From positions 24,948,362 through 25,012,361 of the forward strand of contig NC_091142.1 in NCBI RefSeq assembly GCF_041381155.1: 64,000 nt of DNA, in the 5' to 3' direction. Below the pieces are notes generated by a model. It saw only the letters and a program-made list of their open reading frames with translations, was not told the origin of the DNA and did no database searches. Shown here one piece after another: positions 26,701-39,646 of the stretch. A program made the translations under genes and the position numbers. Position 1 is the first letter of the stretch. Every line of letters begins with the position of its first letter. This DNA is from Argopecten irradians. Taxonomy: Eukaryota > Mollusca > Bivalvia > Pectinida > Pectinidae.

Positions 26701-29700
26701 ATGAACTTTCCAAATCTATAGCACAGCAGGTATTCACAAAACAGTGACACCGTTTGATATGGTTTGAAAAATCTTGTAAATATGTTTTAAATGACAACAT
26801 GTGAGCCATCATAACTGATCTCATCAAACAAATGTTATAATATTACATATGTATCCTCCAGTGATAAGGATGGTATTAAAGAAGTATGCTTATACCGTAT
26901 TGATAATTGAAAATATCTTGTCTATAAACATCGTGTTTCCTATGCATCTGTTATTAGTATTTCTTTTTCTTTCATTTTCCTCACTTTTTTTCTCATTTAT
27001 AATCCAAACACGATATATATCACATGAGCTTTTCTACAAAATACTAATGTGGCCTAAAACATAAATTATGAAGAATAAGAAAAGTCATATATCGATGTCC
27101 CCTCCGCTTTCGATTATTTCTCTTATTCAGAAAATTGATTCTAATCATTTACTTAAACAATTTGAAAATAAAACCTCCTTTTACTACTACCACTAAATTG
27201 TAAAAGAAAGCAATTAAATGTTGAATAAATCTGCTGACTAACATTATCACATAGAAGGAAGGTCTATACAGTTGTATACAAAATTATTATGTCATTATAA
27301 AGAGATATGTATCCAGTAAACCATTAATAATTACATACATCAGTAACATTTCACTTGATATATATTGTATATATATACATAAATAGAACAAAAACATAGT
27401 TACACAACATTTGATAGTTTGTAAATCAAATAATTGTCCATTATATCACAATCACTTAACGCCAGAATGTGTATGCTTGATGGAATGTCTGCTATCACAA
27501 TCACAAGTTATTAATAACTCATTAAACTTTCCCTACCATCCTGAAAACACACTGCTCTTACTGTAAGACACAATCTTAACAATCCTGGCAAATAAAAAGT
27601 GATTTCCATTCTTCTAATGTTCTACAGAATGAAATATTTGTCTGTACATTCTTGCACGAATGTAGGTGTGTGTAAGGGTGAGTGTGTGGGTGGGAGTGTG
27701 TGGGTGTGTGGATGTGTGGGTGTGTGTATGTGTGTTTTTTGTGTGTGCTCGCGAGTGATATGTGATTGTGAATACATATATATGTGTACCTGTATATTGT
27801 TTTATGTGACTGTGTACATTGTGTTGTAATGTAATTATGCAAAAAGAAAAAAAAAAAAAAAATAAAAAAAAAAGAAAGTGTAAAAAAAAAAAAAAAAAAA
27901 AAAAAAGAATGTAAAAACCGTACAGATCTCAGTGCTTGACGTGTATTTTTTCATCGGGAAATTTTTTTTAAAACAAAGTATACTAATCTTGTAATACCTA
28001 TACAAACACTGAAACAGAACAAACATGACTCTCGCAAGTACCTTGTACAGGTATCAATTTAATATAATTATAACATTTTTAATAATTAATTAAACCAGTA
28101 TAAAGAATTTAAACTTAAATAGGACACGTTACAATGTAAAGGCATTGGATTTAGTAAAACCCATCAAAGTAAATAGAACAAAGAATTGAGCAATTTAAGC
28201 CACTGGTTAATGTAGTCTGCATGTTTAAAAAATGTTTATTATTGAAAAATGAATGTCAGAACATGTCCTTTTCAAAATGATCTAAATCTCCATGTCTTAT
28301 CTATTATGTTACAATGCCAGAAATGTCTATTTATGTCACAATTTGGTAGGAACTACTTGGGGAAATGTACCTAATATACATGTAATTGTTTCATTCCTTT
28401 TTTGTTGAGGTTGATAATATGTTATTGCCACAAAATGTGAACCAAAAAAAAAGCAAAACATAGCCTAAATTTGTCATTCTAAAAATAAACTTTAAATTGA
28501 TTAATAGCACCTCATTCCTTAAGATATTTTTGTAGAGTGATAATGACAATAACAAAACAGGTATTTTTAAAATATAGTTTTAAAATAAGTGTGCTAATTT
28601 TTAGTAATAACGAATAATTTTTAAAAACACACATTTCAGTTGTTGTCATTGGGAGCATGAAAACCTAGATTGTAATAGCTTGGAATGGAAATTATTTTCT
28701 TTCTTCGTATTTTTAATAAATGTATGTCTGCTTTTCATGCACATTGGGGTATTAGTAAAAACTATACAAGTCAGTTGTTTCACTCCATCACAAAGAAGAT
28801 CAACATTATACACACTAAGCATAAAAAGTTTACATTCTACTTTCAGCAGCAATATGGGGGGAATCATCTAGTATCACTTCTTCAAGAAAAAACTTGGATA
28901 CTTGGTCCTATTATTTTAAAGAAATATGAATAGATATGCAACATTTGTAATTTGTCAAAATGAAAAATGCTAAATGTTAACCTCTTTAACAGTGTACATA
29001 TATTCTTCATTATAAAAAATCTTCATATTACACACAAAACGACTAAAAAAGTATGTTTTACCCAATATTGAAATCCAAAGTGCCTTGTATTTAGCGGAGT
29101 GCTGAACTAACCAAGATGATATGATATTTGAGGTATATATGAGGTATACAGTCTCAAATCCTTATCGATCAGTAACTTTATCATGGTGGCAACACCAGTT
29201 TATCGACATAAAATACTTTATACATACCAGTACCTCAAGTTTTTAATAGCAAATGAAAATGCCTCGGTAAAATAAAAATAATAAAAAAAGTAGGTTTAAA
29301 ACAAGAAAAACAATTTTAGACCCTGGACTCCATTTCTGGAAACAGATGCCAACCCGTTACTAGGCTACTATATGGGATACTAATTTAAACTGAACCTAAA
29401 CAGATATGTGACTCTATCTAAAATGAAACTTGATAGCCAAGCATATTTGCTAAAATAAACTGTACACACTTTCATTTTTTTTTGTAAATAAAATGTATCC
29501 CTTACTGATGTGTATTCTACTGATAATGATTATTTTTTTTAACAAAAATACATCCTCTTCCTTCTGTTCTAGGGTTTGGTTTTAATTCTTCAATATGTTC
29601 AGACTCACCAAACGTTTCCTAAGTCAACAATTCACAGAAAAAGAGAGTGTATTTGAGTGTTTTGTTATTTCGAGGGAATCTTTTTTGGGATTGAATTATA

Positions 29701-29929
29701 ACCTTCACAAATAACAAATAATGTTGAATCCTTTATCCAGTGATAAAATGAGGTCTGTTTATATTCTGGTTGTTTTCTGTCCATACCAACAACCATCTTA
29801 TATCGGTGGCTCTCTCCTGTACACACAATCTGCGTAACAATATTTACATGGCGGGCATATGTCTGTGTTTGCACATTGTATACAGCCCCAATAATAATGT
29901 CCAGGCCTGCTGGTCACGTAAAGGCAGTG
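23717..29929 (-). other. Possible long 3' UTR of UNC119
   Basis: No coding exon is visible on either strand in these ~6.2 kb. The stretch is AT-rich and nearly free of the inverted-repeat elements that crowd the rest of the window. On - it ends with a strong polyadenylation arrangement: AATAAA (TTTATT on + at 23735-23740), about 20 bases, then GTTTTGTGTGTTTA. I infer that the last UNC119 exon may run to ~23715. Earlier TTTATT sites exist, so a shorter UTR is also possible. The stretch also holds a GT-rich tract at 27660-27735 and an A-rich tract at 27841-27906. Confidence 0.35.
23735..23740 (-). promoter_or_regulatory. Candidate polyadenylation signal AATAAA (UNC119)
   Basis: AATAAA on the minus strand is followed within ~25 bases by a GT-rich stretch, the usual layout of a cleavage/polyadenylation site. 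It lies ~6.2 kb past the UNC119 stop codon. Assignment to UNC119 is inference. Confidence 0.4.
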
Positions 29930-32900
29930 TTACGTTCCACCATTGTATGCGTAGTCTGCTTTATTGTGCATTATCAGTTTATCATCCACAAAGTAGAAAC
30001 TGTCTGATCTGGTGTCAAACGGGTGATCAATCATTTCTTCGACTGTAAAACGAAAATTTGGAATTTTGTATATCTTTCAATAGACAATGTCATGGAAACA
30101 AATTTTTTGAAAATCCATATCAAAACAATTTACTTAAGATAGATTTGTTTCTATCATACGAGACTGGCCTTATTTACAGTACTTTATATTCTTAATTTTA
30201 CAAAACAGAATCTACAAAAATATATTTGAAAACTTATATTGATTTTGTAATAAACATCTATATTGCAACAGCTGAAATTCTGTTTTAAATTCTAAAACAA
30301 ATCTCATATTTACAAATAACATAACTAAATAGTTAGGTTTAATTTACTTTCTACCTACAGTTACTCAAATCTACCTATAGTTACTCAAATAATTTGTCAT
30401 AAGTGGAGAATATCCATTGTCTTTCAATTTGATGGTCTCATGGTATCTATTTATCCCAATAATTCATCTTGTGAAATTCATTTTAAATTTATAGATTTTG
30501 CTATCTGTAGACTTACTTTCATCTGGAGAAAGGTAAGGAAATTCATATATATGTTCCACTGTATTTCTGCTTTGAGGGATGCAGAAGCCAAACTCAAAGT
30601 CAAAGCTTTTCAGCATTCTTTCCTTGAAGTAATGTCTCTCAATCATACGGAACTTGTTTACAGGTTTATCTCCAACCACAAACTCTACACTGAAAAGCAA
30701 AGTAAATACAACATAAAGAATCTAAAATGAATTCTGATGAAAGTAACTGTAACTATTTGTACCATACTGGACCCAATAAGATCCCCTCTCCATTTTGTAG
30801 GCTCCAATTTCACTTACAATGAATTAGACTGAAAATTTGAAAACTGTGCTGGTTTTCTTAGTGATTTCTTTTGTACATTGATTAATGGCTTACTTTGTAG
30901 AATAATTTTATGAACTAGTACTTGGATTCTATTAAGCGCCCTTTTATTTGCTTCAATTTTTAAAGTGTCTGGAGTGCTATTGGATCGAATACAGTACATA
31001 CCGTATTTTTGTGTGCATAGTGCACACTTTTTTTCATAAATTATCAAGTGAAAAGTTGGGCTGTGCACTATACGCATGTACAAGGCATGGCCAGGTCCTG
31101 GGTCATGATCAATTATGTACTGTATTATTTAAATATTTATTATTAATTTACCTAATTATTATAAATCTTTTCAAATAAGAATGGCTAAGCTGGAGGTGGT
31201 TCAGTCATCACCTTCTTCATACATGTACAAATATTATGTAACATACCATAACTAAATTTACCCATAATTTTCATTAGTGATATACCAAGCTAATAAAATC
31301 TGTTGCAAGGAAAACGTTTTGATTTCTTGCTTGAGAGTATACTGGCCATTGCATATAAATAAGGAGTTGGCCAAACACTAAAAGTGCATATAGCTCATTC
31401 AAATAAAATACTAAATTAAACTCATAAAATAAAATTCTCACAATTTATTTATCAATGCATGTAACATGTTATCAATGGTAGATGTCATGAATACATACGT
31501 GGCACCAACGGTTTTCAATTTGAGGAACTGCGGTGTAAATTGGTATCGTACAAATCTTCCTGCATTAGGGTCAATTTCTTCTGGATCCATGTCGTCGTCA
31601 TCATCTGATACAAAAATGAATTTCAAGTAATTATAAAATCGTAAACTGATCATTTTCATTTAAAAATGCTCCACCGCCGACAGAGCATAAATAACATTCA
31701 TCATTTGAACAATAATTGGTGTTTTATCGTGTCTATTTAAGCTTAATTATTACAAAAAATAATATAAAATAATTTATTTCGCCTTTGATGCATGCGCAAT
31801 CAGTACTTCATTCCATATAGGATATAGTGCCAAGGTATTTTTTAGGGATTCGGGATGCAATTAATTATTTTTCATATTTTTAACTTTAAGTAAAATAAAA
31901 CAAATGATCTAAAACAAATGATCAAATATAGGCTTATCTAATCATTTTATTTATTTATAGCCCTTTTTAGTCTATTTACCTATTCCATCGATATCTCTAA
32001 GCAAAATATAATAACAACTTTTTCATTTTTCACCATTCTTCTTACTGCCTAAAACCATGATGCAAAAGAGGCAAAGAAAATTCAACTCATCCAATTATTC
32101 TTACTGATACTGGAGTTTCATTATCTTTCAGGAGAGGCTGTACAATTGCAATTCATGGAGTATTTTTCTATATCATCTGTATATATGCTATCTAATGTAA
32201 TTAAGCCCAAATCAGGCGGTACCACCGGTTCAACCGGCAAAAAGTACCGCGTACCGCCTGATATTGAAACCCCTGCTGATATTTTATTTCAACTAATTGT
32301 AATAACCAATCTTTAGTAAATTATACAACAGACAGAACATTGTATGTTGTGGCCCATTCAAAATATCATTATCAACTCATTTTAAAAAAAAAATTACCCC
32401 CTGAAACTTCATAATGGACTTGCAATTTGTCAAGGCTTTGATTTAGAAGAGTCTAAATGTGTCGGTAGGGATGAATGAGTTAACATCCTAACTGCCTTTA
32501 GTTACTATCTTTAACTCATTCATCCCTGAAATTTCATAATGGACTGGTCTAGCCTTTGATTTAGAAGTCTAAATTTATCTTCAAGGGTGAATACAGAAAT
32601 CCATTTACAAACCTGTTGGGGGAGGTTTTGCCACTTCAAACAACACAGCTCCAGACTCCATGTCTCTTAGTTTAAAACGTGTGAAGTCAATACCATAAAT
32701 ATTAGCATCTGGTGTACACAGATACTCTGTAATAAAAACAAATCAAAAGTTTAACTGAATTATATATCATTTAACATACAATGAAAGTAAAATTCCTTCA
32801 AGATGATAACATTAAAATCTATGTTATCATGAATTTGTTTTAGACTTGATCGTTACAAATATATTTTACTGTGAAGTTTATGGAAATAGTTCCACATGCT

Positions 32901-35900
32901 GGTCCTGAATGTATCCAATCATGGAAATCAGCTGTCTATATCTTATTTCATAATTTAAAGGTGCTATATTTAAATCTTTTTTTTTTTTTTTGCAAATTGA
33001 AGACAATTATTCTTCACGCAAAGTGGATTTTACTGTTTATAGCTGCAACGTTTAGCAATATTGAATTATTATAACCCATTAATTGGTCACAGATTGATTA
33101 CTATGTCTAATCCTCTGAAGAGAAAAAATTTACTTGTATGGAACCATTGTCGCACTACATGTTATAATGTACTGTTTGGGACCTGGCATTTTTTAGTGTA
33201 TAATACAATTGAAACAAATATGTTATGACAGAACACCTCAATTATATAACGGTTAAAAAAGTATTATTAGTGACCTTAAAACTACCTTTTAATATTTCAT
33301 ATCAATTCTCAATTTGACCTTATATCTTAATTCTGTTGATGCACTATTTTTAATCCAGTTAAAGGGTTTGTGACACAAAAACCTTTTAATAAATTTTCTG
33401 ATAGTTTGACCCCATCAATGTTGGCTGACAGCCTGACACACGTTTCACAGCACTCCGCAAAGCTGTTTATCTACTTTAAGGGCAGTAAGGGTAAATTGCT
33501 GCGGCTGAGAAAACTTTAATGAGCTAGCCGGTCACGTGGTACCAACGCGTCATCCGTTTCACCATGCTCTACTGTCTGCTGTAGATACTCTATATTTATA
33601 GAGAAAAACTACAGAGTCTTCTAGTATTTTTTTTAAAATATCTGCAGTGTAAAACAATGACAGTGGTATACCTGCTTTTGATTTTGTTCTTGACATTATC
33701 CAATACCAGTTTGAACCTTTGATGAACACTGATAATTCTCTTTCTACGGAGAACGGGGTAACATCCCCAGATGTTTCAGATGCTGATCAAGAAAACCAAG
33801 AAGGTAATTAAGAGGATTGGTTGACAAATTAAACACAGCATGGTTTGTAATACACCTACCGGTATTATAATTTTAATTTATTGGCATTTATGATTAAATA
33901 TAGATGTGGATGCCTTCATGGATAGCAGTGACTTACCACTTATATCATTACTACACTAATTTTACATACCTACATATTACAAATATACATATATCTCAAT
34001 AAAATCTCTTTTTTTCATAAACATCAATGATAAAAATGTATTACTATGTCAATAAACAATTTAAGAATTCAATAAATGAGGATTATATTCTTAACAACAG
34101 AGGAATGTATAATAATAAAATTGCTAATTACATGGTTCAATTACCAAAATTCAATTTTTCCATGTTATGTGGTGGATACATACTTAGTTATATTTTTTAT
34201 ATTTTTTATTTTCAACAGGTGTTCATGTGGTTTCTGTGATCCAATGGTTACGGAACCGGAATCTACGGTCTGCTGTCGTGAGATAAATGATATCAATTCT
34301 ATAGTTTTCAATCAAAAACATCTCTGTAAATTGTTTATATTCTTATTAATTTTACCTATTGATATATTTATTATTAACGAAATGTTACTTTTGTTGCAAT
34401 ATTTATATACATTACATCAATCCTCTTCTCGATATAATGTATTTATCTGACTATACAGCCAGATACTATTACTGATATTATGCAATTATTTATTTAATAA
34501 TGAGTACTGTAGCATTCGTATGAGTAATTAAGTAGCTGGCAATGGTGATGATGAATTGTCCTTAAGTTGTTACCAGCAAACACACATTTGAAACAAGCAC
34601 ATTCCATGTATAATGTTTACTAACAAACAGGGCTGACTAATTATAATATAAATGTACAATAAATACCATTATCAGGTCATAGATGATAGGTCACCTTTTT
34701 CAAACATGAATTAAATTGACCCTGAAGTAATTTAATGCCTCCACAGTTATCTTATCTTATCCCCATTTACACAAATGATGATTTTCTGTCAGCTCAAACT
34801 TGACACTTATGTAGTGCAACCATATATTTTGAATACTCTTCTTCTTTGGAAAGCGAAAGAACTTTTTTATAAAACTTATTTTATTTTAACTTATTTTGTT
34901 TCTGCGATTGTTATAGCAGCCATAAGCAGCACATTGCACCACACTAAATTTGACAGCTTATAATTATTTCATGTGAAACAATGAATAAGATAACTGTAAG
35001 TTTAGGTGTTTAGCTCTATTGGTGTCTGTCTCATCAGCAGCGGTGAGCCAGTCGGTGAACCAGTGACGTGTGCTGGCTGACAGCCTCGTTATCGCAATAA
35101 ATTTTTGCATATCGGTCAGCTGCCCAGATGGCCCTATGTATAGCCTGGTATCTCAGTGTGTGTACATGTATTTGCCATCCCCATGGAGGGGGCATATTTC
35201 GGTGAACTTAAAGGGGGCCCAATCTGTAGACATTAACTTATCACTTTTTTTGTCACAAACCCTTTAATATTTGCAGAATCCCTACCTTGATCTTTACTGT
35301 AAATTCTGAACAATGAAAGAATGAATCTACCAAATATAAAAGTGCTCGCACGTTTTTGTAGTTTGATTTTTCGGTAAAAAAACCCCATTTCCAATAATGT
35401 GACACGTGACAGGCTTCTCAGAAGCATTCACACACAACAACCTGTCATTTAGGGATGGGTATCGCGAACAATTTTGTATCACGATACATCATAAGTGTAT
35501 TATGATATATATCATGATATTTTGGTATTATTTTTGTACAATAAGAATTGCATGGTTTTTTTTCTGTCAATCACCTTAAAAAGAGTATAAATAGGGCTGT
35601 AACGATTCATCTATACATCAATATAATCGACCTGAAATTTTGCGATACGATCGCAAAGTCAGTTAGACTGTATCGCGATATGTTTAGCAATAGTAGTGTG
35701 CGCCCTATAATTGATGAATTACCTCCCCTTACAACCAAAAATGGCGGCCCAGCTAAGAGATTTACAGCCAAAAGAGGACACAGAAACAACCATCTTTCTT
35801 TGACGCCCCAGCGTCTTTCAAAAGTCAAGTATGGAAATATTTCTGATTCACAAAGGCCCAGAAATGTGGTGTTTATAAAATATATATGTAAACAGACAAT

Positions 35901-38900
35901 GACCTATTGTGGTAATATCATAAACATGCATGACAACTCATTTACGCCGGCACCATGAAATACACGGGGCAGATGTTTTGATTAAGATTGTTCAAATTGT
36001 TAGGCCTAAATTAAAATATTGTTTGTTTGCCCTCCTATGACCGACCCATGAAAATCGGCCCGACTCAAATTTTTTTGAAATTTTTTTTTATTGTCGTGTA
36101 CTTTCCAGTGCTTCGTGAAAACCTTTGGTGAATCGCGGTATAAATTTTTGTTTCGCCTGTTTTTAAAATATTCAAATTCAAATTTACGTACATTTGTCTC
36201 AGCCAAATGAGCAAACGATCGTGATTTAACTTCAACGTGCCGACATGCACTGATGCAGTTGTTTGTAACATCGTACACACATGTGTAGGAAAATGGCGCC
36301 GGGTTGAAGCCATACTTTCACATTTTCACACCGGGTGTTTGGGAATTTGATCGGTATTGCTATTGATACGACGATAGTTTGATAATATTTCAGATATTTA
36401 TCCAAGTATTAACTGCATTAAAACATCGTAGCAAGTATTTTTGTTTCCAGAGTAAAATACGAAACTTTGCGGCTAATCATATTATACTGACTGCGTAAAC
36501 AAAACATGGCGGCCGAAAAGTAAAGCATGGTTACTCCAACTGATCGTGAACTACAGGTACGTTACGTTCACAAACAAACATATTTGAAACTGTAAATGCC
36601 TTAAGTAGATGTTTTAGGTAATGATTGTATTGAGTTAGAATCCACGACTGCAGAAACGATCTGCATCAATGACGAATATCTTTGCCGATTCATGTAAAAA
36701 ATGACAAGCCGTACGAACACTAAAACGTGTTGACCATGCCGATATGAAATGTTCATTGAAAAATATATCGGCGTATTTTGTTGAAAATAACCTCCAAGTA
36801 AATATGAGCACTATCCACAATTCGTAGTTATTGATAATTAAATTAAATCACCCGTGAATTAACTTGAATTAAATGACAAAAATAACAAGCACACAAACAG
36901 TTATTTACTACGTGATTTTTCTATGCCGATAAATTTTTCTATGCCGATAAAACAAACAAAAAGAATTTCCGATACAAAGTCATTTTGGTGATATTTTTAA
37001 TTACTCCATTGGCTCAAATCCATCATCCAGTAAACTGAAAAATAGGTGGGGGTCTTATTTGCAGACATCCCCCCTAAATCTGAAAATGTGTCAAAATAGG
37101 TGGGGGGTCTTATTTGCGGTCAAATACGGTAAAAGTTGAATCATTCCATGGATCTTCAAACGTTTTGGTAGTCGGATGTAACATGGTCGAATGTCAGAAT
37201 ATTGGGGTCAAGGGTCAAAGATAGAAGTCCACCGTCGGACGTATGGATTTTTTTTTTTTTTTGAAATTCAGTTGATGTACGATGGTCCAGAAAATATTTA
37301 AAGACTCTTTCCCGAGGGTATAGACGTTCAATGCTAACCCTGCCCAGACAAAACGCCCATGTTTGATTATTTTTCTTATACGTCTTGTACTTGTATTGAC
37401 ACATCATGTGTAGTGTGAGTCACAGCTGTTTATGACGTCATAACAATTGCATGTGATTTGATTGTTCTACACGCGGACAATGGACATTTTCAATTGTTGT
37501 GACATCCAGTGATAAATCTATGTTTTGACAATGATGGGACAATTTGTGGTAATTGAGTCAAAACTATATAAGTTTGAGTTTTGCAAAATAAAATAAAATA
37601 ATTTTCCTACCTACCGACCCATTCTGAAAATTCCAGGTCGGAAAAGGGCAAACCAACATTATTTTAAGTCTGGCCTAAGAAATTTGACTGACCTTACGAT
37701 ATTTCAATACAATGTTAAACTTGTCAGTAATATTAAAATATAAAAAAAACCACTTGCTTGAATATTTTTTACAGGGTTATCATCCGTGCCTGTGAAGGCC
37801 GCCATTTTGAAACGTTACTAAGCACAAGATCGATCGTAATCTAAATGTATGTATAATGGCATTCCAAAAATCCATCTTAACCTATACATTTGTTGTTAAA
37901 ACATATGATTCATTTTTAATCTTTATACAAATGGTAATTTAAAAAATATTTCCTGTCAAAAACGAACATTTCACGGAAATACACGGAAAAATCCCCGAAT
38001 GATTCCGAGTGAACCTATACGACTAAATCGTACTGCGATACATATCGTTTTCAAACTTAACCTGGATATATCGGTATAAGGATATTAGGGCTGAAACGAT
38101 TAGTAATTTTTGTATTCGATTATTCGGTCACATGTAATCGATTACTAATCGATTAATCGTTTGAATTGAAGGCAACTATATTTTTTCACCTACTGACTAC
38201 TGAAAACGTCCGCCATGTTTTGTTATCAACTAATAATAACACCTACCGTATAATATGACAGAGGACATGCCTTACATAATATAAGCTTACCAACAAATAA
38301 GAATAGATTTATTGACAAAACAAACGTATTTTATCCCAAATAAGCTCTGAATTCCGTTCCTATATCGTCTTCCGTAACATCGTTTAAATCAAGTCTGCTA
38401 ACCCGCTGTTTTGACGTGACCTTCACACGTACGACTAATCAACCAAATTTGGATCGCCACGAAGCGACATGACCAAATTTTCGTCAATGAACTTTTTTAT
38501 TTCCGTGATCAAAAAAATAAAATAAATCAACAACTCTTATATTCAATTAGAATATGAACAAAAACAATCTTTTTTATATGATAAACACATGCAATAGTAA
38601 AATTTAAATGTTCAAGATTACTGCTCCTTCCGCTCCCGAGCGTCCCGGCGGCGATTAGGCCTCCGTGACGTAACAACATGGAGTCGATCGCTAGTGAAAA
38701 TTGGCGAACAGCGTGTTGCAAGCTTTCTCATGACATCCACTTTCATTGATTAATGACTTTAACTTCCACAGAGACGTAATTTAACAAGTATTTCTCACAT
38801 CATATATGCTTTGTTGAGTTCAAAACATGTACATAAAGAGATGAAACTCCAGTCGGAATGACTTACTCAGAAATCCATGATCTGTCAACGTGTTTAACTT

Positions 38901-39646
38901 AGTCAGCTTACAATGCACTGGCTATGCATGTTACGATTAACGATTAATAAAATCTTTAATCGATTATCAGCAATTAGCTTCATTAATCTAATCGCCTCCG
39001 ATTATTCGACTAATCGTTTCAGCCCTATAAGGATAATACTGTGCACCTCTACTGTCATTATTGCTAGAATGACAGACCAGAAAATTTGGGGTCGAGTTTG
39101 ATTTCGGCTGGCTGTATATATCTTTACTATACTCTCACTCTGTAAGATTTTAAATTAAATTTAATTAAAAACTGTTATGTGGTATTTCATCCCACTCATT
39201 TGTAAAAACTAAGATCTACACATTGTAAAATTGCAAATGTTAATCATATTTAAATGTCAAGCATTTCTTCATTGGTCCATATAATTTCATAAATTTTAAA
39301 TGAATGGTCCAAAGGAAATATAAACCGATGGTGGTTTATACTGTGTACTTGTCAAACGCAAAAAAAAACAACAACTTCCGGATTTCTGCCACATATTTTG
39401 ACGTTTTATTTAGAACCAGTTCCACCTGACTGATTGTGTATTTCTTTTTTTAAAAGCTGCATGATAGGATAATTTCTAAAACTTACTTTCTGATATTTTC
39501 TGTAAACGTAAAACTTCATCGGGTGTAATATCTTTCTTCTTTAGTAATTCGTCTTCAGTGATGGGTTCCAGCGTCGCTTTATCTTTGGCTTTTGCTGCCC
39601 TGGACAAAAACCCTCCTCCCTTCTTCTTACCTGTAGCCTGACTCAT
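29930..39646 (-). CDS. UNC119: UNC119 lipid-binding chaperone
   Basis: Minus-strand exons 39646-39487, 32726-32613, 31604-31499, 30689-30517 and 30042-29930 (stop 29932-29930) join in frame to 221 aa; vertebrate UNC119 proteins are ~240-250 aa. Hallmarks are [10 protein letters not shown] (exon 1), the YLCTP and [12 protein letters not shown] segments (exon 2), [16 protein letters not shown] (exon 3), [17 protein letters not shown] and [10 protein letters not shown] (exon 4), and the near-invariant tail [18 protein letters not shown] (exon 5). The family has the PDE6D-like beta-sandwich. It binds N-myristoylated cargo such as G-protein alpha subunits and ciliary NPHP3, and ARL2/ARL3 releases the cargo. 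The lysine-rich N-terminal ~35 residues differ from vertebrates, as is usual. Intron 1 is ~6.8 kb and packed with transposons. UNC119A and B are not separated here; one gene is expected in invertebrates. Start: the Met before [11 protein letters not shown]; an upstream in-frame Met would add seven hydrophobic residues. Confidence 0.95.
31000..31090. repeat. Short inverted-repeat element, ACCGTATTTTTGTG end
   Basis: TGTGCATAGTGCACAC and GCTGTGCACTATACGCATG pair imperfectly around ~35 bases in UNC119 intron 3. Confidence 0.45.
31664..31905. mobile_element. GATGCTCCACCGC-family MITE, truncated copy, inverted
   Basis: It begins AATGCTCCACCGCCGACAGAG and follows the family in reverse (ATTCATCATTTGAACAATAA, TTGGTGTTTTATCG) to about the middle of the element, then stops. 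In UNC119 intron 2. Confidence 0.75.
32205..32265. repeat. Hairpin TCAGGCGGTAC
   Basis: TCAGGCGGTACCACCGG and ACCGCGTACCGCCTGA pair around a short loop; it looks like the remnant end of an inverted-repeat element. Confidence 0.5.
32398..32580. repeat. Direct and inverted repeat cluster beside UNC119 exon 2
   Basis: Two direct copies (CTTCATAATGGACTTG... at 32406 and TTTCATAATGGACTGG... at 32531, each with CTTTGATTTAGAAG) flank an inverted pair AGGGATGAATGAGTTAA / TTAACTCATTCATCCCT. Confidence 0.75.
33363..35263 (+). mobile_element. 1.9-kb TTAA-flanked transposon with P2X7-tail-like exons
   Basis: Terminal inverted repeats AGGGTTTGTGACA and TGTCACAAACCCT are exactly flanked by TTAA (33359-33362 and 35264-35267), the target used by Kolobok and piggyBac superfamilies. 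It lies in UNC119 intron 1, antisense to UNC119. Two candidate exons inside read YQFEP and a cysteine-rich segment (next entry). No transposase is visible. Confidence 0.75.
33661..34345 (+). pseudogene. P2X7 C-terminal-domain-like exons inside the TTAA element
   Basis: A candidate exon at ~33661-33804 reads [13 protein letters not shown] followed by an acidic polar stretch and a GT donor. A second exon after TTTTCAACAG (from 34218) reads [22 protein letters not shown]. The spacing C-x-C-x2-C-x2-M-x4-E-x3-CC-x-E-I resembles the zinc-binding C-terminal domain of P2X7 receptors, and a YxFEP motif ahead of it is usual in invertebrate stand-alone relatives. The two exon phases do not match and exon 1 lacks an in-frame start, so an exon is missing or the copy is broken. 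A weak further piece may lie near 34796. Role unknown. Confidence 0.5.
35440..35999. repeat. Repeat debris, GGGCTGTAACGATTCATC end
   Basis: ATATCATGATAT-type palindromic sequence (35455-35535) and TAGGGCTGTAACGATTCATC (35594) look like ends of hAT-like elements, and GCGATACGATCGCAAAG follows. The rest of a partner end may be at 38030-38075, split by later insertions. Confidence 0.4.
36000..37678. mobile_element. 1.7-kb DNA element with TTAGGCC inverted ends, UNC119 intron 1
   Basis: The left end TTAGGCCTAAATTAAAATA...TTTGCCCT and the inverted right end TTAGGCCAGACTTAAAATA...TTTGCCCT pair over ~60 bases including GACCGACC. Similar flanks (AAATTG / AAATTTG) suggest a target duplication. The interior has two copies of AATAGGTGGGGG-TCTTATTTGC near 37043 and 37095. 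No open frame is recognised. Confidence 0.65.
38085..39025. mobile_element. hAT-like non-autonomous element
   Basis: Inverted ends TTAGGGCTGAAACGATTAGT and ACTAATCGTTTCAGCCC are flanked by the direct repeat TATAAGGATA (38075-38084, 39026-39035), in the range of hAT 8-bp duplications. Subterminal AATCGATTA repeats occur at both ends. It is inserted in another repeat that carries ATATCGGTAT-type ends. Confidence 0.7.

Noticed and set aside
27576..28026. Open frames around HTHKKHTYTHPHIH and poly-Phe
   Set aside because: They are translations of the GT-rich and A-rich tracts.
35740..35800. ATGGCGGCCCAG as a gene start (also ATGGCGCCG near 36293)
   Set aside because: The frame stops after 20 codons and lies in transposon debris; no following exon fits.
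36527..36556. Alternative THOC6 first exon (ATG...CTACAG|GTACGT), also in frame with exon 2
   Set aside because: It lies inside the transposon-like element at 36000-37678 within UNC119 intron 1; the exon at 39992 gives the simpler divergent arrangement. 5' transcript ends would settle it.
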